The notes below the pieces were generated by a model, which saw only the letters and a program-made list of their open reading frames with translations, was not told the origin of the DNA and made no database searches. A stretch of 62,249 nucleotides of DNA from Spirulina sp. CS-785/01. GTDB lineage: Bacteria > Cyanobacteriota > Cyanobacteriia > Cyanobacteriales > Spirulinaceae. The stretch covers positions 1-62,249 of the forward strand of contig NZ_JAQMSD010000342.1 of assembly GCF_028330525.1 (NCBI RefSeq). The letters are read 5' to 3'. The translations under genes were made by a program, and so were the position numbers. Shown piece by piece: positions 18,653 through 28,345 of this stretch (the stretch's first letter is position 1; the number at the start of each line of letters is the position of its first letter).

Positions 18653-19792
18653 ATGCAAAACATCCGTATTGCTTGGTTACTTAATACTGCCTTTTTTTAC
18701 TGGCAACCTCCTCTCAGTGAATTTACAAAGCTTTTCCCAAAAACCAAAGTTTTTACAGCTTGGTGGCGGGGTTATGCTCCGGGGTACGAAAAGTTATTTC
18801 CAGTAGAAGTGGTAGGAGATAGAAAAATTATATCCCTGAAACCTAATTCTACAAGCTATGGACTTAACTTTACTGCCCTCCCTCTTCATATTGTTCGTTA
18901 TTTATTCCACTTTAAACCCAACTTAATCTTTTCTAACTCCTTTGGAGTCTGGACAGTGTTGGCTATCTTACTCCAAGATATCGGTAATTGGCGAGTGGTC
19001 ATTGCTTACGAAGGCAGTTCCCCCGTAGTTGATTACCGCAACTCTCCCTTACGTTTAGCAGTAAGGCGTTGGATGGTGAAACAGGCCAAAGCCTGTATTA
19101 CCAATAGTCAAGCGGGACAGCGATATTTAACGGACATTCTGGATGCGGACACCGAGGAGGTGTTTGTTCAACCCTACGAAGTCCCTCACCCCAACTCTCT
19201 CTTACAAAATACCCCATCTCTAGTTGATTTTACTGAACTGTCTCGACCAATTTTTCTATTCGTTGGCAGTATTGAGCCGCGCAAGGGGTTAAATTTTTTA
19301 CTAGAAGCCTGTGCGAAGCTCAATGAGCAGGGCGATCGCAACTACACACTCCTTGTAGTTGGGGATGGAGAAGAACGGCCAAAACTGGAAACCTATTGTC
19401 AGGATAACCAACTCACCGAACAAGTCAAATGGTTGGGTAAGGTCCCCTATGGGGAGTTAGGCCACTTTTTCAGAAACGCTGATATTTTTATCCTGCCTAC
19501 CCTAGAAGACACTTGGGGAGTCGTAGTTTCCGAAGCCATGATTTTTGGCACGGGAGTCCTCTGTTCTCAGTATGCTGGAGCAGTCGAACTCATTGACGAA
19601 GGAGAAAACGGATATTCCTTTGATCCCCGTAATCCCGACACCCTCAGCGAACTTATGAGGCGTTGTATTCATGATCCCTCGTTAGGTTCCCAACTGGGCA
19701 CTAAATCTCAAGAAACCATGACAAAGTACACCCCGGAAACGGCTGCTCAATTTTTAGCCAAAGTGACTCACTTTGCCCTCGACCTCTCTTAA
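18653..19792 (+). CDS. Family 4 glycosyltransferase
   Basis: A GT-B fold retaining glycosyltransferase, 379 residues from the ATG at 18653. This start has GAGGA a few bases upstream; a TTG six codons earlier is less likely. The acceptor domain has NSFGVWTVLAIL and VIAYEGSSPVVDYRNSPLRL. The donor domain has FLFVGSIEPRKGLNFLLEAC and the motif TLEDTWGVVVSEAMIFGTGV. The gene starts the plus-strand run of glycan genes and its end is 31 bases from the next GT4 start. Confidence 0.87.
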   Translation: MQNIRIAWLLNTAFFYWQPPLSEFTKLFPKTKVFTAWWRGYAPGYEKLFPVEVVGDRKIISLKPNSTSYGLNFTALPLHIVRYLFHFKPNLIFSNSFGVWTVLAILLQDIGNWRVVIAYEGSSPVVDYRNSPLRLAVRRWMVKQAKACITNSQAGQRYLTDILDADTEEVFVQPYEVPHPNSLLQNTPSLVDFTELSRPIFLFVGSIEPRKGLNFLLEACAKLNEQGDRNYTLLVVGDGEERPKLETYCQDNQLTEQVKWLGKVPYGELGHFFRNADIFILPTLEDTWGVVVSEAMIFGTGVLCSQYAGAVELIDEGENGYSFDPRNPDTLSELMRRCIHDPSLGSQLGTKSQETMTKYTPETAAQFLAKVTHFALDLS

Positions 19793-19823
19793 AATTGGAA
19801 TAACTTTCACAGATGGCTCAAAA

Positions 19824-21092
19824 ATGGAAGCTCTGAACATTTTAATTTCTGCCTATGCCTGCCGCCCAAACATGGGGTCTGAACCCGGTGTGGGTTGGAA
19901 CATTGTCTGTGAATTAGCCAAATTTCACCACCTGTGGGTACTCACTCGTCAAGATAATCGCCCTTTTATCGAAGCCGCACTCCCCCAAGACTCCCCCAAT
20001 CTCCATTTTGTCTATTGTGATCTGCCGGGCAGTTCACTTTGGAAAAAAGGATTAGGTGGGGTTCATCTCCATTATTATCTCTGGCAAATTCGTGCTTATT
20101 TTGTAGCGCGTCAACTTTATCAAGAGAAACCGTTTGCCCTTGCCCATCATGTCACTTATGTACGCTATTCCACGCCGAGTTTTCTCTCTCTGTTGCCAAT
20201 TCCCTTGATTTGGGGGCCGGTGGGTGGGGGAGAAACGGCCCCTCGTGCCTTTTGGCAAGATTTTAGTTTTCGAGCTAAAGTGTACGAAATTTCGAGAACG
20301 CTATTGCGTCAATTGGGCGAAATCGATCCCTTTGTGCGTTTGACAGCGCGGCGGAGTCGTTTGGCCTATGCCACTACCCCAGAAACTGCCCAACGACTGT
20401 CGGCGTTAGGGGCTAAACAGGTGGAACTGTTGTCTCAACTGGGGTTATCTCAAGCTGAACTTGCTCACTTTCAAAAGTTGTCGTCCACCTCTATATCCGA
20501 TAAGTTTCGCTTGGTGAGTATTGGCCGTTTATTACATTGGAAGGGGTTTTATTTGGGGTTGAGGGCTTTTGCTCAAGCCCAGTTACCAGAAGCAGAATAT
20601 TGGATTGTGGGAGATGGGCCGGAGCGATCGCATTTGCAACAACTCGCCCAAGACTTAGGGATTGGGGAGCAAGTGAAATTTTGGGGGGAATTACCTAGAG
20701 GGGAGGCGATCGCCAAACTCACTCAAGCCCACGCCCTTGTTCATCCCAGTTTACATGACTCCGGAGGAGGTGTTTGTTTAGAAGCGATGGCAGTCGGTCG
20801 CCCTGTCATTTGTTTGGCCTTAGGTGGCCCTGATAGTCAAGTAACAGAAGAAACAGGCTTTAAAATTCCAGCTTGTACTCCCGAACAAGCAACCCAAGAC
20901 ATGGCAAAAGCGATGTTGCGTTTAGCGCAAGACCCCAAACTCGGTCAGCATCTTGGTCAGGCTGGAAGACAACGGGTACACAATTTGTATAGTTGGAGTC
21001 AACGGGGTAAGACCCTAGCCAATATCTATCAGATGTTGAGCGCGGAAACTGACAATCAAAACCCTAAAGAAGTTGAACGTTTATCCAGATAA
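19824..21092 (+). CDS. Family 4 glycosyltransferase
   Basis: An intact GT4 enzyme, 422 residues from the ATG at 19824; an upstream in-frame TTG at 19773 lies inside the preceding gene and was rejected. The N-terminal SAYACRPNMGSEPGVGWNIV and HHVTYVRYSTPSFLSLLPIP are the acceptor domain; FRLVSIGRLLHWKGFYLGLRA starts the donor domain; LHDSGGGVCLEAMAVGRPV holds the donor-binding acid. It is the full-length counterpart of the broken copy at 12987. Confidence 0.88.
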   Translation: MEALNILISAYACRPNMGSEPGVGWNIVCELAKFHHLWVLTRQDNRPFIEAALPQDSPNLHFVYCDLPGSSLWKKGLGGVHLHYYLWQIRAYFVARQLYQEKPFALAHHVTYVRYSTPSFLSLLPIPLIWGPVGGGETAPRAFWQDFSFRAKVYEISRTLLRQLGEIDPFVRLTARRSRLAYATTPETAQRLSALGAKQVELLSQLGLSQAELAHFQKLSSTSISDKFRLVSIGRLLHWKGFYLGLRAFAQAQLPEAEYWIVGDGPERSHLQQLAQDLGIGEQVKFWGELPRGEAIAKLTQAHALVHPSLHDSGGGVCLEAMAVGRPVICLALGGPDSQVTEETGFKIPACTPEQATQDMAKAMLRLAQDPKLGQHLGQAGRQRVHNLYSWSQRGKTLANIYQMLSAETDNQNPKEVERLSR

Positions 21093-21294
21093 ATCAAACG
21101 GTCACAAAACACTAACTTAGCTACAGTAGATCAACTCCGGTCACAATGACTTGAGAACAGCTTAGTAACTCTGTCTTGTTTTCTAAATTTATATACCATT
21201 GTCTAAATTTATAGGATATAGTAGTCGTTAATTTAAACCTCAAAGACTGCAAAATTCTCATTTTTGTTACAGTACGTACATTTAAGCAGCAATC

Positions 21295-21891
21295 ATGTTA
21301 AGTCCCTTATTCTCTAAAGCCGCCCATAAAATTGCTATAGTTCAGAGGAGTCTTGCAACATCGATTCGGAAATTAACGGGTAAAAGTGACTACAAAAAGT
21401 GGAGTCAACCCAATGAGTTATCTCCCGATTGGGATCGCAGAACCCAGAAAATAGCGACGCTAATTAAACCTCAATCTTCAGTTTTGGAGTTTGGTGCTGG
21501 AAGGATGATTTTAAAGCAATTTTTACCAGAAGGTTGCACCTATATTCCCTCTGATCTGGTAGATCGAGGACAAGACACACTGGTTTGTGATCTAAACAGC
21601 AATGCACTCCCACAATTTCCCACTTGTGATGTCGCCGTGTTTAGTGGTGTTTTTGAATATGTCCATGATGTTCCACGACTCATTTACCATATATCAAGTT
21701 ACGTTGATGTAGTCATCGCATCCTACGTAGTGAGCGACATTGAACCCACCAATCGCCGAATGCAAGGATGGGTGAATGATTATACATCTGAAGAAATCCT
21801 TCAAATCTTTGAGAGGTCTGGTTTCCTCTGTGACTATCAAGAGGAAGCATTTTCTCAAATAATTTATAGATTTATTAAAAAGAATCAATAA
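21295..21891 (+). CDS. Class I SAM-dependent methyltransferase
   Basis: A short 198-residue Rossmann methyltransferase. Motif I is VLEFGAGRMILKQFL, with an acidic residue in IPSDLVDR (motif II) and DVAVFSGVFEYVHD corresponding to motif IV. The C-terminus SEEILQIFERSGF resembles UbiE-like small-molecule methyltransferases. The target is unknown; it probably decorates the glycan or a lipid carrier. It is AT-rich and 201 bp from the preceding gene. Confidence 0.75.
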   Translation: MLSPLFSKAAHKIAIVQRSLATSIRKLTGKSDYKKWSQPNELSPDWDRRTQKIATLIKPQSSVLEFGAGRMILKQFLPEGCTYIPSDLVDRGQDTLVCDLNSNALPQFPTCDVAVFSGVFEYVHDVPRLIYHISSYVDVVIASYVVSDIEPTNRRMQGWVNDYTSEEILQIFERSGFLCDYQEEAFSQIIYRFIKKNQ

Positions 21892-22002
21892 ATCCTGTAT
21901 AAAAGAATTTAAAAATCCGATATTGTTTTGATTTTTCAAGTCCTAAAGATTCGTTTTAATTCACATAAGGCAAAAAAATAATTTATTTACGAGAGGCTCA
22001 AA

Positions 22003-22860
22003 ATGACTACACTCCAAGATAAATACAATCGTACTGAAGCACAAATTCGTCATCATTACGAAGTCGAGAAAGAACTCGCTAATCGTTTACGGAATTCGAC
22101 GAAAGAAGAACGTAAACATCTTTATAATGATGTTTATGATGAACTGTACCAGAAAATCCCCCATGAACCACTGGTAGAGCGCACTAATAACCCCGAAGCT
22201 CAAGCCTGGGTTGCCAACCAACGCCTAGAATTGTTAGGAGAGTTTTTAGCACCTGATAAAACCTATGGGGAAATTGGACCAGGAGATTGTTGTGTTTCGT
22301 TAGCTGTAACTCAATACGTTAAACAAGTTTACGCTATTGATGTTTCCCAAGAAATTTCTAAAAAAGTTAAAACGCCTGATAACTTTAAATTAGTTTTATT
22401 TGATGGTTGTAATATTCCTTTACCTGAAAATAGTCTAGATATTGTCTATAGCAACCAAGTGATTGAGCATTTACATCCTGAAGATGCTCTAGATCAAATT
22501 ACCAGTATTTTCCAAGTTTTAGCACTAGGAGGATTTTTAATCTGCATTACCCCTCACCGTTTATCTGGACCTCATGATATTTCACAATTTTTTGATCAAG
22601 TTGCTACCTGTTTTCATTTGAAAGAATATAGTATTAAAGAACTTTATCAAGTTTTGTATAAAGCAGGATTCGGAAAAATTTGGCTGTATAAAAGCTATAA
22701 AAAGACACATTTCAAGTTACCGTTAAATCCATTAACGTTAACCTTGGTAGGAGCAGTAGAAGGAATTGTTGGGAGTTTACCGTTTAAATTAAAACGGAAA
22801 GTAGCTCGCTTACCCCTTCTCTTCCGAGGAATTACCATGGTTGCTCAGAAAGGTACATAA
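22003..22860 (+). CDS. SAM-dependent methyltransferase
   Basis: A 285-residue class I methyltransferase with a long helical N-terminal extension (about 1-75) rich in Glu and Arg. Motif I is YGEIGPGDCCVSLAV, then VYAIDVSQEIS and IVYSNQVIEHLHPEDAL. ICITPHRLSGPHDIS is typical of the glycan-cluster methyltransferase group. A GAGAGG ribosome binding site precedes the ATG. The next GT4 follows by 12 bases, so the two are likely co-transcribed. Confidence 0.8.
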   Translation: MTTLQDKYNRTEAQIRHHYEVEKELANRLRNSTKEERKHLYNDVYDELYQKIPHEPLVERTNNPEAQAWVANQRLELLGEFLAPDKTYGEIGPGDCCVSLAVTQYVKQVYAIDVSQEISKKVKTPDNFKLVLFDGCNIPLPENSLDIVYSNQVIEHLHPEDALDQITSIFQVLALGGFLICITPHRLSGPHDISQFFDQVATCFHLKEYSIKELYQVLYKAGFGKIWLYKSYKKTHFKLPLNPLTLTLVGAVEGIVGSLPFKLKRKVARLPLLFRGITMVAQKGT

Positions 22861-22872
22861 TTTAATTAAAAT

Positions 22873-24015
22873 ATGCCTAACTCTAACTCAAATATTCTTT
22901 TTTTCTCAGGACGACTGCTTCCTGCATCAGAAACGTTTGTCAAAGCGCAGGGGGAACAGTTAAGAAAATATACTCCTTACTATGTCGGTTCTCGTCTAGT
23001 GTCGGGGTTAACGCTACCTTCTGAACAAACCCGAGTTGTTAATTCAGGGGGAATATGGGGAAAAGCTCAGGAAGCAGCTTTTAAATTATGGGGAGTTGCT
23101 CCTAGTTTTTATAACAACCTGAAAGCATTAAAGCCATGTTTAATTCATGCTCATTTTGGAGTCTGTGGGGGGTTAGCTTTACCTGTGCAGAAACAATTAA
23201 GAGTCCCTCTCATTACAACGTTTTATGGTTTGGATGCCACCATGACGGATGAGTATGCTAAAAAACATTCTCTTAGTACCAACGTTTATTTACAGCGTCG
23301 AGAACATTTAAAACAAAACGCCAATTTGTTTATTGCGGTTTCTGAGTTTATCAAGGATAAACTGCTAGCGCAAGGGTTTCCCGAAGATAAAGTGATTGCT
23401 CACTATTACGGTGTTGATACTCAGCAATTTCAAGCTGATCCCACTATCCCCCGTGAACCCATTGTTTTATTTGTTGGACGTTTTACTGAGAAGAAAGGAT
23501 GTGAATATCTCATTAAAGCAATGGCACAAGTCCAAGAACAAGAGAATGAGGCAGAATTAGTATTAGTGGGAGATGGGAAGTTAAAAGCGGAATTAGAATC
23601 TTTAGCTGCTCAGTGTTTACGTCGCTATCAATTTTTAGGCTTTCAACCCTCTTCAGTCGTTAAACATTGGATGAACCGTGCCAAAATTTTGGCCGTTCCT
23701 AGTGTAACCGCAGCCAATGGTGATTCAGAGGGACTCCCAACAGTTATTGTTGAAGCACAGGCCATGGGATTACCTGTTGTGGGGTCAATTCATGCTGGTA
23801 TTCCCCAAGCGGTTTCCCATGAAGAAACAGGGTTTTTAGCAGAGGAGCGAGATTGGCAATCTTTAGCTCAATATATTGTTACATTGCTCAAGAATGACGA
23901 AATTTGGGGGAATTTTAGTCAGAACGGAAAACAACGGATGCGAGAGCATTTTGATTTACAAAAACAAACTCAAAAACTCGAACAGATTTATGATTCTGTT
24001 TTATTAAAAGAATGA
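22873..24015 (+). CDS. Family 4 glycosyltransferase (WcaL-like)
   Basis: A GT-B glycosyltransferase of 380 residues, similar in plan to the colanic-acid WcaL group. The N-terminus has ILFFSGRLLPASETFVKAQGE. HAHFGVCGGLALPV and ITTFYGLDATM are characteristic of the subgroup. The donor domain has VLFVGRFTEKKGCEYLIKAM and GDSEGLPTVIVEAQAMGLPV. It is tightly packed between the methyltransferase (12 bp) and the truncated acyltransferase (4 bp). Confidence 0.88.
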   Translation: MPNSNSNILFFSGRLLPASETFVKAQGEQLRKYTPYYVGSRLVSGLTLPSEQTRVVNSGGIWGKAQEAAFKLWGVAPSFYNNLKALKPCLIHAHFGVCGGLALPVQKQLRVPLITTFYGLDATMTDEYAKKHSLSTNVYLQRREHLKQNANLFIAVSEFIKDKLLAQGFPEDKVIAHYYGVDTQQFQADPTIPREPIVLFVGRFTEKKGCEYLIKAMAQVQEQENEAELVLVGDGKLKAELESLAAQCLRRYQFLGFQPSSVVKHWMNRAKILAVPSVTAANGDSEGLPTVIVEAQAMGLPVVGSIHAGIPQAVSHEETGFLAEERDWQSLAQYIVTLLKNDEIWGNFSQNGKQRMREHFDLQKQTQKLEQIYDSVLLKE

Positions 24016-24019
24016 AAAT

Positions 24020-24541
24020 ATGGAAGACAAAACAGAAAATTTAGCGTTTAATCAGCGTATTTTTGCCCTTGACTTTCTCAAGGCAATTAGTATTGCTGCT
24101 GTGGTCTATTATCATTCTATGTTTTTTCCGATTTCAACGTATAGTCAAGTTGCGATCGCAGAATTAATTCTCTCAGCACCCCTCAGATTTTGTGTCCCGC
24201 TTCTACTCACACTTTCTTTTATTTTATTTGAGCATAAACTACAGAAAACAGAAACAGTTTTAAGATTAACTCGAAAACGCTTAAACCGAATTCTAATTCC
24301 TACAATTTTTTGGTTTTCTCTAGCCGCTATATTGCAACTAATTAAAGGAAATAGTTTTTTAAAAATTAGTCAAGCCGTTTCCTTACTACTTCGTAATTTT
24401 ATAAAAAATATTGATACGCTCAATTTTAATTTTTTTGAGCTACTGCTTATAAAAGGAATTAGTTGGATTTTTTTATTGGCAATATCTTTAAAATTGTCTA
24501 TATTACTAGAACGATGCCAATTAGCTAGTTGTGTTCGTTAA
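24020..24541 (+). pseudogene. Truncated acyltransferase 3 (OafA-like)
   Basis: The 173 residues are the N-terminal part of a membrane O-acyltransferase of the acyltransferase 3 family: ALDFLKAISIAAVVYYHSMF is the first membrane helix, with the His expected in this family, and RKRLNRILIPTIFWF is the conserved basic loop and third helix. Full-length members have around ten helices over 330-400 residues, while this product ends after about four. The tail ILLERCQLASCVR looks out of frame. It is therefore probably a remnant; the end runs into the next gene's upstream region. Confidence 0.7.
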
Positions 24542-24548
24542 AAACGAT

Positions 24549-25979
24549 ATGACTTTTAAAACACCACAAAAACCAAAAAGTAAAACTTACATTCAAATTT
24601 CAATTTTAGTTCTGTTTGCCTTTAGTTCAGCTTTTTTTTCTAGGGTTTTAGAATTAATCAAATTTCCTTCTATTATTAATTTAGTTCATTACGGAATTAT
24701 CCCTGCAATATGTCTATTTACGCTGATCAAAACCCGCGTTAAAAATCGCCAACAAATTTTTATTACTTATCAACTGCTAATTGCAATTATTTTATTTTTT
24801 TTGATCAATGTTGTTAGTGCTTTTTATAATAATGCCGGATTAATTAATGCTTGTCTGAATTTCCTATTTTTTGCAGAACATTTTTTGTTAGTGTTGGCAA
24901 TTGTTTGCTTACCTTTAACTGTTAAAAAGCTAAAACTTTTCAGAGCTTATATTATTTTTTCTTCTTTGATCAATATTATTTTTGCTTATATTCAATTTTA
25001 TGTTTTACAACTTCAATATCATCATGGCTTAAATGATAATATAAAAGGAGTTTTTGTCGGAGGAGGGGCGGGTCATGTTGTGGGGGCTTCTGTGGCTCTA
25101 ACCTTCAGTCTTTATTACTTTGCCGCCGCTAAAACACTACCAATTTGGTTTAGAGTTTTTATGGTTTTAGCTGCCTTTTGGCACATGAATATGGCGGATG
25201 CTAAACAAGTTATTTTAGCTTTAGGAGTGGCTGGAATTATTCTGTTATTTACAAAATTAAATAACCCAATAGAAGCGATTAAGTTGATTGGGGGTGGGGT
25301 AATTTTAGGCTATATTTTTTGGTGGGCAGTGCAGAATGTGGAAGCCTTAGATGCCTTTAATACTTGGATGCGACCTGAAATTTATGGGCCAGAAGGAGAA
25401 GCGACCTTGCTGAAATCGGCAACGTTTCGCATTGTCCCAGAGTATTATAACTCCCCCCTACATCCTTGGATTGGCTTGGGTCCAGGCCATACTGTAGGCC
25501 GCTTAGGAGGATGGATGTTAGCCCAATATTCTAGTCTCTTAGCTCCATTAGGATCAACTCAACATCCTGCTAGTGGTGCAGTATGGCAGGCGGTTGGGGC
25601 AAGTTGGCTAGGGGATCAATCGAGTATGTTTTCCCCTTTGTTTGGTTGGGCAGGAATTTGGGGGGACTTGGGGTGGTTAGGACTCGCTTCGTTTCTCTAT
25701 ATCTGGTGGGTGGTGTGGAATCGGTTGTGTGTGGATGATGTGTCGCGCTATATTGCTTTGACTCCTATGGTATTTGGGTTGATTTTCACGCAGATGGAGG
25801 AGCCAGGGTATATGCTTTATATTGGCTGTATTATTGCCCTGCGATGGCAAGAACACCACGTTCGGAAGCAGAGAGCCAAGTTAGGAAATACTGTACCACC
25901 TCCTTCTTTAGAAGAAATTAAACATCCTAAAACTCCTAAAGACTGGCTGAAAAAAATCTTACTACTGGATGCTCCCTAG
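24549..25979 (+). CDS. Wzy/O-antigen ligase-like membrane protein
   Basis: A 476-residue integral membrane protein with about 10-12 hydrophobic segments. A large extracytoplasmic loop lies at about 270-370 (ATLLKSATFRIVPEYYNSPLH, then GLGPGHTVGRLGG). This topology and the glycan context suggest a polysaccharide polymerase or ligase, but there is no strong motif and the family is highly variable. The ATG at 24549 was chosen over a GTG at 24531 that overlaps the preceding remnant. The C-terminal tail is soluble and basic. Confidence 0.7.
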   Translation: MTFKTPQKPKSKTYIQISILVLFAFSSAFFSRVLELIKFPSIINLVHYGIIPAICLFTLIKTRVKNRQQIFITYQLLIAIILFFLINVVSAFYNNAGLINACLNFLFFAEHFLLVLAIVCLPLTVKKLKLFRAYIIFSSLINIIFAYIQFYVLQLQYHHGLNDNIKGVFVGGGAGHVVGASVALTFSLYYFAAAKTLPIWFRVFMVLAAFWHMNMADAKQVILALGVAGIILLFTKLNNPIEAIKLIGGGVILGYIFWWAVQNVEALDAFNTWMRPEIYGPEGEATLLKSATFRIVPEYYNSPLHPWIGLGPGHTVGRLGGWMLAQYSSLLAPLGSTQHPASGAVWQAVGASWLGDQSSMFSPLFGWAGIWGDLGWLGLASFLYIWWVVWNRLCVDDVSRYIALTPMVFGLIFTQMEEPGYMLYIGCIIALRWQEHHVRKQRAKLGNTVPPPSLEEIKHPKTPKDWLKKILLLDAP

Positions 25980-26087
25980 AATGTGCCGGATCACTAGACT
26001 AAAGTAAGTAATAAGAGAGCGAGTTGTTAGGAGGCTTGTATACTCGATGACATTTCAAAATACTGTTGGTTGAACAAGGAGAGCTTC

Positions 26088-27254
26088 ATGCACATTTTGA
26101 GCGTGCATAATTACTATCAAATTCGGGGAGGAGAAGATGAGTCCTGTGATTCAGAAATTCGCCTTTTGCGGGACAATAATCACCAAGTTTCAGTCTATCA
26201 CGAACATAACGATCGCATCAAAAAATTATCCAGTCTAGAAGCCGCCCAACGCACCATCTGGTCACAGGAAGCCTATCGCCATATCCAACAAACTTTAGCT
26301 GAAAAATCCCTCGATCTCATCCACGTCCAGAACTTTTTTCCCCTTATTTCCCCCTCTATTTATTACGCAGTCCAAGAGAGTCAAACCCCTATTATTCAAA
26401 CTCTACGAAATTATCGTTTACTGTGTCCCAATGGTCTCTTTTTTCGGGATGGCCGGGTGTGTGAAGACTGTTTAGGGAAACCCATTCCTTACCCTGGGGT
26501 GCAGCATTCCTGTTATCGGGATAACCGCGCAGCGAGTGCGACAACGGCGTTAATGTTAACTGTACACCGTTTGCTCAATACTTGGTCAGACCGGGTTAAC
26601 CTCTACATTGCACTCACCCAGTTTGCGCGACAGAAATTTATTGAAGGGGGACTTCCGGCTGATAAAATTGTTGTGAAGCCCAATTTTGTTGCACCAGACC
26701 CCGGTATGGGGACGGGAAAAGGGGGATATGCCATTTATGTGGGCCGGTTGTCGGTTGAAAAAGGGTTAGATACCCTGTTGGCCGCATGGGAAAGGTTAAA
26801 GACTCCTTATCCCTTGAAAATTGTGGGGGATGGGCCATTGAGTGAGGTGGTGAAGGATGCAGAAACGCGAGTTGCGGGGGTGGAATGGGTGGGCCGTCGG
26901 CCTTTGGAGGAGGTGCATCAGTTGATGGGAGAGGCCACCATGCTGATTTTTCCCTCGAAATGGTATGAAACCTTTGGCCGGGTGGCCGTGGAAGCATTTG
27001 CGAAGGGGACCCCGGTTATTGCGGCCAATATTGGCGCGATCGCGGAATTAGTGCAAGATGGTGATACGGGGTTACATTTCCGGCCCGGAGATGCAGAAGA
27101 CTTGGCCAGTAAAGTAGATACGTTACTCTCTAACCCCCAACAACTCGGAAAAATGCGCGAAACCGTGAGAGCAGAATATGAACAGAAATACACGGCACAA
27201 CAAAATTATCATCGGTTAATGGAAATTTATCAACAAGCTAGGGATAATGGATAA
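26088..27254 (+). CDS. Family 4 glycosyltransferase
   Basis: An intact GT4, 388 residues. The ATG at 26088 has AAGGAG about 7 bases upstream; the in-frame TTG six codons earlier is rejected. The acceptor domain starts HILSVHNYYQIRGGEDES. QTLRNYRLLCPNGLFFRDG and the Cys-containing ...CEDCLGKPIPYPGVQHSCYR segment are typical of this cyanobacterial subgroup. The donor domain has IYVGRLSVEKGLDTLLAAWE and WYETFGRVAVEAFAKGTPVI. The C-terminal two thirds are duplicated in the remnant at 13662. Confidence 0.9.
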   Translation: MHILSVHNYYQIRGGEDESCDSEIRLLRDNNHQVSVYHEHNDRIKKLSSLEAAQRTIWSQEAYRHIQQTLAEKSLDLIHVQNFFPLISPSIYYAVQESQTPIIQTLRNYRLLCPNGLFFRDGRVCEDCLGKPIPYPGVQHSCYRDNRAASATTALMLTVHRLLNTWSDRVNLYIALTQFARQKFIEGGLPADKIVVKPNFVAPDPGMGTGKGGYAIYVGRLSVEKGLDTLLAAWERLKTPYPLKIVGDGPLSEVVKDAETRVAGVEWVGRRPLEEVHQLMGEATMLIFPSKWYETFGRVAVEAFAKGTPVIAANIGAIAELVQDGDTGLHFRPGDAEDLASKVDTLLSNPQQLGKMRETVRAEYEQKYTAQQNYHRLMEIYQQARDNG

Positions 27255-27355
27255 TGGATAATTGATAATGGAGAATGAAGAATTAAATGCTTAGGAGTTA
27301 AACCAACAACCAACAACAAATAACCACCAACAAATAACCAATAACCAAGTCATAA

Positions 27356-28291
27356 ATGAAATCTCATCTCCCCCGTGTTGCTCAGTTGAAACCGTATTTG
27401 CGTTGGTTGGTTTGGGGTGGAGTTAGCTTTTTTTTGGTGAAAACCCTACACACCCACTGGCAAACCGTAGTCAATACTGAGATTTCCGGGTTTAATTGGG
27501 GATATGCGATTCTAGCATTTCTTGTCACCCTTCTAGCCCATTGTTGGACAGGGTGGGTATGGGGGTTAATTCTCCGTTATTTAAATTATCCCGTCTCCGG
27601 GGTTTGGAGTATTCGGGTTTATCTGCAAACCAATATAGCCAAATATGTCCCCGGTAATGTGTGGCATTTTTATGGGAGAGTGAGAGCAGCACAACAACTA
27701 GACATTCCCTTACCTGTCGCTACATTAAGTGTATTACTCGAACCCCTGTTAATGTTGGCCGCAGCGTTACTGCTGGCCTTATTTACTTATCCCCAGGCTA
27801 ACTTATCCTTACAGTTGCTTATTTTAGGCGTTGTGTTGCTTGGTGTACATCCCGTCTGTTTGAATCCTTTGCTCCACTGGGCTGGTAAACTCAAGGGGAG
27901 GAAAAATTTGGCGCAACACCCCCCAGAAAACTCCCCACCGCAACCGGAGTCTATCTCAGTGAAATATTATCCCCTCATGCCGTTTCTGGGGGAATGTTGC
28001 TTTTTATGGTTGCGGGGGAGTGGGTTTTTGTTGACAGTGTTAGCATTGCAACCCCTTACTTGGGAGCAAATTCCCCCCTTGGTGAGTACCTTTAGTTTAG
28101 CGTGGTTATTGGGGTTAGTCGTCCCTGGGTCCCCTGGAGGGATTGGGGTTTTTGAGACAACTGCGATCGCGCTCTTACAAGGGAACTTTTTCCTCAGCAT
28201 CGCCCTCTATCGTCTCATAAGCACCCTCGCTGAAGCAATCGGGGCTTTTTTAGCCACAGTGAATGCGAAATCACGCACGCAACATGATTGA
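27356..28291 (+). CDS. LPG synthase TM / AglD-like membrane protein
   Basis: A 311-residue polytopic membrane protein of the lysylphosphatidylglycerol synthase transmembrane family (UPF0104, COG0392). The features seen are about eight hydrophobic helices, the conserved YLQTNIAKYVPGNVWHFYGR near residue 85-105 and the glycine-rich LLGLVVPGSPGGIGVFETTA. In this family, proteins without the catalytic C-terminal domain are often encoded next to glycosyltransferases and are thought to assist lipid-linked sugar handling. That fits the DPM1-like transferase immediately downstream. Confidence 0.85.
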   Translation: MKSHLPRVAQLKPYLRWLVWGGVSFFLVKTLHTHWQTVVNTEISGFNWGYAILAFLVTLLAHCWTGWVWGLILRYLNYPVSGVWSIRVYLQTNIAKYVPGNVWHFYGRVRAAQQLDIPLPVATLSVLLEPLLMLAAALLLALFTYPQANLSLQLLILGVVLLGVHPVCLNPLLHWAGKLKGRKNLAQHPPENSPPQPESISVKYYPLMPFLGECCFLWLRGSGFLLTVLALQPLTWEQIPPLVSTFSLAWLLGLVVPGSPGGIGVFETTAIALLQGNFFLSIALYRLISTLAEAIGAFLATVNAKSRTQHD

Positions 28292-28345
28292 ATAGAAAAC
28301 TGTCTGATTATCGTATGTCATACATACTATAAACTGGACCATTGT

